Assembly: GCA_965662365.1 (NCBI GenBank)
Contig: CBFIHR010000132.1
Location: 1-7,218, forward strand
Source: CAWVWD01 sp965662365
Lineage (GTDB): Bacteria; Bacteroidota; Bacteroidia; Chitinophagales; Saprospiraceae
DNA: 7,218 bases
Direction of reading: 5' to 3'
Under the pieces are notes generated by a model. The model saw only the letters and a list, made by a program, of their open reading frames with translations, searched no databases and had not been told where the DNA came from. A program made the translations under genes and the position numbers. Shown piece by piece: positions 1 through 4,478 of this stretch. Each line of letters opens with the position of its first letter. Within the stretch, counting starts at the first letter, position 1.

Positions 1-347
1 ATCAAGAGGAAACCGTAACGATAAAAAATATTATTGCAGATTGGACAAATGACGCAGACTTGACGGCAGCTGTGACTTTGTTGGGGTTGAATACTTGGCA
101 GACAGAGTTAGGAACGGCCAACAGTACCTTTGACGCAACCTATCTTGATCGAACTCAGGCGGAGGCTCAAAAGTCGCTCACGGCTTCGGTGTCTGAACTT
201 CGCCCTTCTGTCGAAGCAGCTTATCAAATTGTCAGCAGTCATTTGACGGCTAACTTGATTGTCAATCCTTCAATGGATTTGACGGAAACGGTGGCAGAGG
301 TGAATAGGTTGGTGGATAAGTATAATTTGGTGGTGAAACGAAGATGA
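1..347 (+). CDS. 3' end of a DUF6261-like protein, start outside the window
   Basis: The frame is open from position 3 to a TGA at 345-347, giving 114 residues of a gene whose start lies upstream. A TTG at position 60 could be read as a start, but the frame continues upstream without a stop, and the 19 residues before it fit the same protein. The segment is mostly helical in character, with a pattern LGLNTWQTELGTANSTFD, then an R..EA..K repeat, then a closing stretch ending EVNRLVDKYNLVVKRR. From memory this matches the C-terminal half of DUF6261, a Bacteroidota family of about 240 residues with unknown function. No catalytic motif, signal peptide or membrane segment is visible in the part shown. 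A strong hairpin follows 25 bp after the stop. The family call is by recognition only; the reading frame itself is well supported. Confidence 0.68.
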   Translation, partial: QEETVTIKNIIADWTNDADLTAAVTLLGLNTWQTELGTANSTFDATYLDRTQAEAQKSLTASVSELRPSVEAAYQIVSSHLTANLIVNPSMDLTETVAEVNRLVDKYNLVVKRR

Positions 348-371
348 GGCATTAAAAATGAAAGTCGAAGT

Positions 372-432
372 AAAGTACAGTTGAATTTATTCGGTTTTGA
401 TTTTTTTAGTCGAATAAATTCGACTGTACTTT
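372..432. terminator. Long hairpin between convergent genes, probable terminator
   Basis: The arms 372-393 and 411-432 pair over 22 bp with a single G-U wobble, around a 17-nt T-rich loop. On the plus strand the stem runs into five T residues, so it reads best as the terminator of the upstream DUF6261-like gene. It may also stop minus-strand transcription leaving rmuC, although the T-run on that side is weaker. The arms are unusually long for a simple terminator, and the right arm contains a second, smaller palindrome (408-425, arms AGTCGAA and TTCGACT with spacer TAAA) that would compete with the main stem. It could therefore be a short palindromic repeat used as a terminator. Confidence 0.72.
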
Positions 433-524
433 TTAATAAGATAGCTTTATCAAAAAAAATATCAATACAAAACAAAAAACAGCGTCATTAAGGCTGAAGT
501 AAAACAAAGGCTGTCCGTTTCACT

Positions 525-1865
525 TTACTCAATTTTATCTAACAGTTCTTTGGGCAGCGATTTAGAAGCATTTGCACCCAGTGCTTTGATTCGTTCAGCA
601 CGGCCAACTAAGGTATCCCCAAATTTTTTGGATTCGGTAAGTTTATTCATCGCCCCTTGATAAGCGACTTGTGCGTTGTTTAAGCGTTTCCCAATTTCTT
701 GTAAATCATCTACAAACAAACAGAATTTATCATACAACAAGCCACTTTGTTTAGCAATTTCGAGGACGTGACTTTTTTGATTTTCTTGTTTCCAAATATA
801 AGCTACCGTTCGCATTGTTGCCAAAAGGGTAGAAGTCGTCACAATCACAATATTCTTATCCAAAGCCTCCAAGAATAAGTTTTTATCCTCTTGTACCGCA
901 ATCGCAAAAGCTGGTTCTATCGGTACGAACATAATCAAATAATCAGGCGTATTGATTTGATATAATTGTTCGTATTTTTTACTGTTTAAATCTTTTAAAT
1001 GTTTACGAATACTGGCAATGTGTGCCTTTAGGTAATGTTTTCTATCTTCTTCATTCTCAGCGTTATAATACGATTCATAAGCGGTTAGAGATACCTTTGA
1101 ATCAACCACCAGTTGTTTATCTTCGGGTAAGTTGATAATGAAGTCAGGGCGTTTGTCTTTGCCTTCTGTATCTTTGAAACTTAGTTGTGTCTTAAAGTGA
1201 ATATCTTTGGATAAACCGGCACGTTCGAGCAGCATTTCTAAGCGATATTCGCCCCAATCGCCCTGTGTTTTCGAGTCGCCTTTTAGGGCAGATGCCAATT
1301 GACTGGCATCGGAACTTAACTGCATATTCAACTCCCGTAGTTTTACAATCTCTTCTTTCAAGGAAATTCGGTCTTTCGTTTCGTCAATATAAGTCCGTTC
1401 AACACGTTCTTCGAACGCTTTGATTTTTTCTTTTAAAGGTTGTAAAACGGTATTGAGGTTCTCCTGATTTTGAGTCGTAAACTTTTGGCTTTTTTCCTCC
1501 AGTAGTTTATTAGCGATATTTTCGAATTCAGTGGTTAAGCGTTGCTGCATTTGTTCCAATTCAGCTTTTTGCTCTCGGAGTTTTTGATGCAAATTTTCAC
1601 TAAATTGCTCTTTCGCAGCCAGAGCGTTGCTCACTCGTTCGTAATCTTTATGATAATCAATCAATTCTTTTTTTAGCTCAATAATTTGTGTTTTAGCATT
1701 TTCGTGAAGTTCAAGTAAGACGTATTTTTCATTCAGGTCTTTTGTAGAAATCAAGTCTTTTTGAGAAGCCTGAAAATCAGCTTTAAACTTGAATTTTGCG
1801 ATATAAAAGGCTGTAATTGCACCGATGATTATTCCGATAATCAAATATAAGAGTTGAATTTCCAT
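525..1865 (-). CDS. rmuC: DNA recombination protein RmuC
   Basis: The gene encodes 446 residues, close to the usual length of RmuC. Residues 4-22 form one N-terminal membrane segment (LLYLIIGIIIGAITAFYIA), followed by a long charged coiled coil at about 30-190. The nuclease-like domain comes next, with GDWGE at 202-206 (E206), RPDF at 239-242 (D241) and VVDSKVS at 253-259 (D255, K257), which together look like a PD-(D/E)XK active site. Further conserved-looking stretches are FVPIEPAF at 313-320 and TTSTLLATMRTVAYIW at 343-358. In E. coli, rmuC is known for limiting inversions between short inverted repeats; nuclease activity is predicted from the fold. The ATG at 1863-1865 places the membrane anchor exactly at the N-terminus, which supports this start. 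The leader is AT-rich with no Shine-Dalgarno sequence. The gene is convergent with the DUF6261-like gene and divergent from the GH3 gene, so it is probably transcribed alone. It looks intact. Confidence 0.95.
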   Translation of the reverse strand: MEIQLLYLIIGIIIGAITAFYIAKFKFKADFQASQKDLISTKDLNEKYVLLELHENAKTQIIELKKELIDYHKDYERVSNALAAKEQFSENLHQKLREQKAELEQMQQRLTTEFENIANKLLEEKSQKFTTQNQENLNTVLQPLKEKIKAFEERVERTYIDETKDRISLKEEIVKLRELNMQLSSDASQLASALKGDSKTQGDWGEYRLEMLLERAGLSKDIHFKTQLSFKDTEGKDKRPDFIINLPEDKQLVVDSKVSLTAYESYYNAENEEDRKHYLKAHIASIRKHLKDLNSKKYEQLYQINTPDYLIMFVPIEPAFAIAVQEDKNLFLEALDKNIVIVTTSTLLATMRTVAYIWKQENQKSHVLEIAKQSGLLYDKFCLFVDDLQEIGKRLNNAQVAYQGAMNKLTESKKFGDTLVGRAERIKALGANASKSLPKELLDKIE

Positions 1866-2170
1866 TTTGTGAGTAGTTATTTGGTTGATTTTTTATTAAA
1901 AACGTATAGTTTGCAAAATACGAAAATTCGATTATCATAAGTATAATAATTGAATAAATACCTACTTTTGAGCAAAAAGAAGGCGTTTGATAGAAATTAT
2001 CAAATAGGCTGTACGATAGATTTAGGGGTTTTATTCAAAAAAACTTCAAATTTGTGGCAATAACTAAATTTGTATAGCGATTGTAGGAGGCAAATACTTA
2101 CTACTGAACCTTAACAAAAAATACCTTAGGATTGACCTCATCCCCAGCCCTTCTCCTGAAGGAGAAGGGA

Positions 2171-2201
2171 GTCTGTCCGTTTGCATCGCAGGCGGGCAGA
2201 C
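2171..2201. repeat. 14-bp GC-rich hairpin at the core of the composite element
   Basis: The arms 2171-2184 and 2188-2201 pair along all 14 positions (three G-U wobbles if folded as RNA) around a 3-nt ATC loop. With GTCTGTCCG on the left and CGGGCAGAC on the right, it is much more GC-rich than the local background and has no T-tract after it, so it is not a simple terminator. It lies between the two outer hairpins of the 140-bp element and may be a separate repeat unit inserted into a simpler palindrome. Confidence 0.75.
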
Positions 2202-2202
2202 T

Positions 2203-2228
2203 TAGCGTTAGAAATATTGATAACGCTA
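2203..2228. repeat. 8-bp hairpin next to the core hairpin
   Basis: TAGCGTTA at 2203-2210 and TAACGCTA at 2221-2228 are perfect inverted copies separated by 10 nt. This second internal stem lies directly beside the 14-bp hairpin inside the 140-bp composite element and is one of the four small stems enclosed by its outer inverted repeat. Confidence 0.7.
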
Positions 2229-2344
2229 CTTTCTGTTCCCTTCTCCTTTAGGAAAAGGGTTAGGGATGAGGTCTAAATAGTAACGGTACTATAAAAATGT
2301 CCAGTAGCAAGATACATATATTAAAGAATCATATAATTTTCTTA

Positions 2345-2358
2345 TAATCAATTGATTA
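2345..2358. promoter_or_regulatory. Perfect 14-bp palindrome upstream of the GH3 gene, possible operator
   Basis: TAATCAATTGATTA reads identically on both strands and ends 22 bp before the GH3 ATG. Position and symmetry suit a binding site for a dimeric regulator of the GH3 gene. The DNA here is very AT-rich, which makes short palindromes more likely by chance, and no regulator gene is next door, so the role is inferred. Confidence 0.4.
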
Positions 2359-2380
2359 CGAAAACATCTAATTTGATATT

Positions 2381-3931
2381 ATGACAATTAGTAACTTTAT
2401 AAAAAGAGGCGTAGAAATAAGTCGAAATATGAAAATTCGCAATCTAACGCCAATTGATTACCAGCGAAAAGTGTTGAAAAAATTAGTCAGAAAAGCCGGT
2501 GCGACGGCTTTCGGTACACATTATAATTATAAGCAGATTTTAAAATCAGAAGATTTAATTCAACAATTTCAAGCAAGTGTTCCAATTTTTGATTACGATT
2601 CCATACATGATGAATGGTGGCATCGGACACTGAAAGAAGAAGCAAATATTTGCTGGCCGGGCAAGATAAAATATTTTGCTTTAAGCTCTGGAACTTCGGG
2701 CGCACCGAGTAAACATATTCCGATTACGACAGATTTGATTCGCTCACATCGTAGAGGGAGTCTTCGTCTGGTGACTTCTCTACCCAACTATAAAGTACCG
2801 ACAAGTTTATACAGCAAAGGTATTATGTTACTGGGCGGCAGTACGGCACTGGAGCATAAAGGTGGTTATTATGTCGGAGATTTGAGTGGGATTACAGCGA
2901 AGCAAGTCCCTTTTTGGTTTCGGCCTTTCTACAAACCTGGGGTCAAAATCGCAGCGGAAAAAGACTGGGAAAGCCGCATTACGAAAATTGCAGAAAATGC
3001 TCGAAACTGGGATATTGGAATCATCGGCGGCATTCCTTCTTGGATTCAGTTATTAATGGAACGAATTATTGAGTTTCATCAGGTCGATACGATTCACGAC
3101 ATCTGGCCTAATCTTGAAATTTTTGTTTCGGGCGGTATTCGTTTTGAGCCGTATCGCAAAAGTTTTGACCGACTTTGTAACCGACCTTTAAAAGTGATGG
3201 ATACTTATTTGGCCTCTGAAGGCTATGTATCGATTCAGCGTTATCCTGACGCAGACGGTATGACGATGATGTTAAATAATGGGGTTTTCTTTGAATTTAT
3301 ACCATTTACGGAGGAAAATTTTGATGATAACGGCAAGTTGATTGGAAAACCTCAAGCACTGACGATTAAAGATGTCGAAGAAGGCGTAGATTATGCTATT
3401 GTAATGAGTACAAATGCAGGGATTTGGCGTTATTTGCTTGGCGATACCGTTCAGTTTGTGAATAAAGCAAAAAGTGAAATCATTATCACAGGTCGCACCC
3501 AACATTTTCTAAGTATTTGCGGGGAACATCTCTCGGTACTCAATATGACAGATGCGATAAAAATGGTTAGTGATGAATTAGAAATTGATGTGTTGGAGTT
3601 TACGGTTTCTGGTATTGAACACGAAAACTTTTTCGCTCACAAATGGTATATCGGCTGTGATCAACCGGTTGATAAACTGCTCTTTCGAGCAAAATTAGAT
3701 GCGGCCTTAGAGGAATTGAATGCAGACTATGCAACAGAACGAACAGCCGTTTTGAAAGATATTATAGTTGACATTATTCCAACCGATATTTTTTATAAAT
3801 GGCACGCTAAACAAGGAAAAATGGGTGGTCAAAATAAATTCCCTCGGGTAATGAAAAAAGATAAATTTGCCGAATGGGAGGCATTTGTAAAAACAATCAG
3901 TCAGAATAAAGCCGATAAAGTAACTGGGTAA
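2381..3931 (+). CDS. GH3 auxin-responsive promoter family protein (adenylate-forming acyl-amide synthetase-like)
   Basis: The gene encodes 516 residues, a full-length GH3-family protein. The family belongs to the adenylate-forming superfamily; plant members activate carboxylic acids such as indole-acetate or jasmonate with ATP and join them to amino acids. The nucleotide-binding motifs are present: SSGTSGAPSK at 102-111, YLASEG at 276-281 (plant form YASSEG), WRYLLGD at 349-355 with the expected aspartate D355, and GRTQHF at 371-376 followed by GE at 381-382. The C-terminal GGQNKFPRV (482-490) matches the GH3 segment that closes over the active site. No signal peptide or membrane segment is seen, so it should be cytosolic. 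The ATG at 2381 is the first in frame and precedes the conserved N-terminal region. Bacterial members are common in Bacteroidota, but their substrates are not known to me and nothing nearby reveals one. It appears to be a single-gene unit ending at the terminator at 3980-4013. Confidence 0.94.
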   Translation: MTISNFIKRGVEISRNMKIRNLTPIDYQRKVLKKLVRKAGATAFGTHYNYKQILKSEDLIQQFQASVPIFDYDSIHDEWWHRTLKEEANICWPGKIKYFALSSGTSGAPSKHIPITTDLIRSHRRGSLRLVTSLPNYKVPTSLYSKGIMLLGGSTALEHKGGYYVGDLSGITAKQVPFWFRPFYKPGVKIAAEKDWESRITKIAENARNWDIGIIGGIPSWIQLLMERIIEFHQVDTIHDIWPNLEIFVSGGIRFEPYRKSFDRLCNRPLKVMDTYLASEGYVSIQRYPDADGMTMMLNNGVFFEFIPFTEENFDDNGKLIGKPQALTIKDVEEGVDYAIVMSTNAGIWRYLLGDTVQFVNKAKSEIIITGRTQHFLSICGEHLSVLNMTDAIKMVSDELEIDVLEFTVSGIEHENFFAHKWYIGCDQPVDKLLFRAKLDAALEELNADYATERTAVLKDIIVDIIPTDIFYKWHAKQGKMGGQNKFPRVMKKDKFAEWEAFVKTISQNKADKVTG

Positions 3932-3979
3932 TTTTATTGATTCTATCAATGACGTTTCAAACATAGAAAACAGCTATTC

Positions 3980-4013
3980 AAAAAGCTATATCGCTCAAGG
4001 ATATGGCTTTTTT
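3980..4013 (+). terminator. Intrinsic terminator of the GH3 gene
   Basis: The arms 3980-3992 and 4000-4012 form a 13-bp stem with one G-U wobble and a 7-nt loop, GCTCAAG. The right arm ends in a run of six T residues (4008-4013), and the left arm starts with a matching A-run. It starts 48 bp after the GH3 stop codon, in the right orientation and at a normal distance. The A/T symmetry means it could work in both directions, but there is no minus-strand gene here to need it. Confidence 0.88.
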
Positions 4014-4392
4014 AGTAGTAATAATGTATTTCTGTTCAAAATCTATGTACAGATAAAATATTATATCTAAATTAGCATTGAAAAGAGATGGGTCGCAATT
4101 ATTTAATTTTCAATTAAAAGTAAATGCAACTAACAAAGCCATGTTAAAACCAACTGTAGAATCGTATTTTACATCGTTTTCTTGTATCTTTTCACTGTGC
4201 ATAGACATATTAGTAAAAAAAGATAAGTTATCCTCACAGTTTCAGCTTCATCTTAAAAAATACTTACCTTTTTGCAAAATTAGTAATCAGTCATATTTAG
4301 GCAGATATTACTTTTCTACAAATTGTTGATAATTATATGTTTAATAAAAGCATGAAGTTTATTATTATTGTGAAATAAAATTGATACTATTC

Positions 4393-4449
4393 AAGTGATA
4401 ATTTAGAAAAGTCTAAAAAAACGTGATATTTTTATCACTTAAATCACTT
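4393..4449. promoter_or_regulatory. Palindrome cluster upstream of the adhesin-like gene, possible operator
   Basis: Two palindromes with the same design, 6-bp arms and a 4-bp spacer, lie side by side: TTTAGA-N4-TCTAAA (4402-4417) and GTGATA-N4-TATCAC (4423-4438). Their centres are 21 bp apart, about two helical turns. An outer inverted pair AAGTGATA (4393-4400) and TATCACTT (4433-4440) encloses them, and a further AATCACTT follows at 4442-4449. The cluster ends about 30 bp before the ATG at 4479, a place where a regulator could act. Alternatively it could form a leader RNA hairpin. No binding protein can be named from the sequence. Confidence 0.4.
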
Positions 4450-4478
4450 CCTATTTTTTTAATAAAAAAAACATTTAT

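Larger units (their letters stand above)
2134..2273. repeat. 140-bp composite inverted-repeat element, MITE- or REP-like
   Basis: The ends 2134-2157 and 2250-2273 are 24-bp inverted repeats with three mismatches, starting GACCTCATCCCC on one side and ending ATGAGGTC on the other. Each end also folds on itself: 2148-2157 pairs with 2160-2169, and 2238-2247 with 2250-2259, one of them carrying a single wobble. Two further hairpins fill the centre (2171-2201 and 2203-2228). The element is more GC-rich than its surroundings and encodes nothing visible. Sequences of this kind, with ACCTCATCCCCAGCCC and a CTTCTCC/GGAGAAG stem, are familiar to me as dispersed intergenic repeats in Bacteroidota genomes, so it is likely a non-autonomous mobile or REP-type sequence. 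No clear target duplication is visible at its edges. Confidence 0.8.
1866..2380. other. Divergent intergenic region between rmuC and the GH3 gene
   Basis: This 515-bp gap holds no convincing gene. It contains a 7-bp inverted repeat TTTGATA-N5-TATCAAA (1986-2004), an imperfect 10-bp inverted repeat (1926-1935 with 1946-1955), the composite repeat at 2134-2273, and a 14-bp palindrome at 2345-2358. Two exact matches to the Bacteroidota -7 motif TAnnTTTG lie on the plus strand at 1963-1970 and 2065-2072, but neither has a TTG or TTTG at the usual -33 distance, so I do not call a promoter. Both divergent genes must be transcribed from somewhere in this gap. Confidence 0.6.
3932..4478. other. Intergenic region before the adhesin-like gene
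   Basis: This 547-bp gap contains the GH3 terminator (3980-4013) and a cluster of palindromes close to the next gene (4393-4449). Between them, about 4020-4390 is AT-rich. An 83-codon open frame at 4078-4329 begins with TTG, has no ribosome binding site, resembles no family I know, and is rich in F, S, K and C as expected of translated AT-rich non-coding DNA, so I do not call it a gene. A loose promoter-like TACCTTTTTGCAAAA lies at 4265-4279, without a clear -33 partner. Confidence 0.6.

Noticed and set aside
239..475. A 78-codon minus-strand frame across the end of the DUF6261-like gene
   Set aside because: It overlaps the recognised coding frame and runs through the hairpin at 372-432; the protein has no recognisable features.
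471..497. A possible minus-strand terminator just past rmuC (CAGC stem and T-run)
   Set aside because: The stem is only about 4 bp with a long loop; the hairpin at 372-432 is a much better candidate.
1963..1970. Exact TAnnTTTG motif on the plus strand
   Set aside because: There is no -33 partner at the proper distance and it lies over 400 bp before the next plus-strand gene; chance matches are expected in AT-rich DNA.
2487..2787. Two minus-strand open frames inside the GH3 gene
   Set aside because: They lie antisense to strongly conserved GH3 motifs and have no family features, so they are shadows of the real gene.
3272..3964. Two further minus-strand open frames at the 3' half of the GH3 gene
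   Set aside because: They are antisense to the intact GH3 frame and have compositions typical of reverse translation of AT-rich coding DNA.
4265..4279. TACCTTTTTGCAAAA as a promoter for the adhesin-like gene
   Set aside because: The spacing inside the motif is one base too long, no TTG lies at the -33 distance, and it is 200 bp from the start codon.
4078..4329. An 83-codon open frame between the GH3 and adhesin-like genes
   Set aside because: It starts with TTG, lacks any ribosome binding site, has a composition expected of AT-rich non-coding DNA, and resembles no family known to me.
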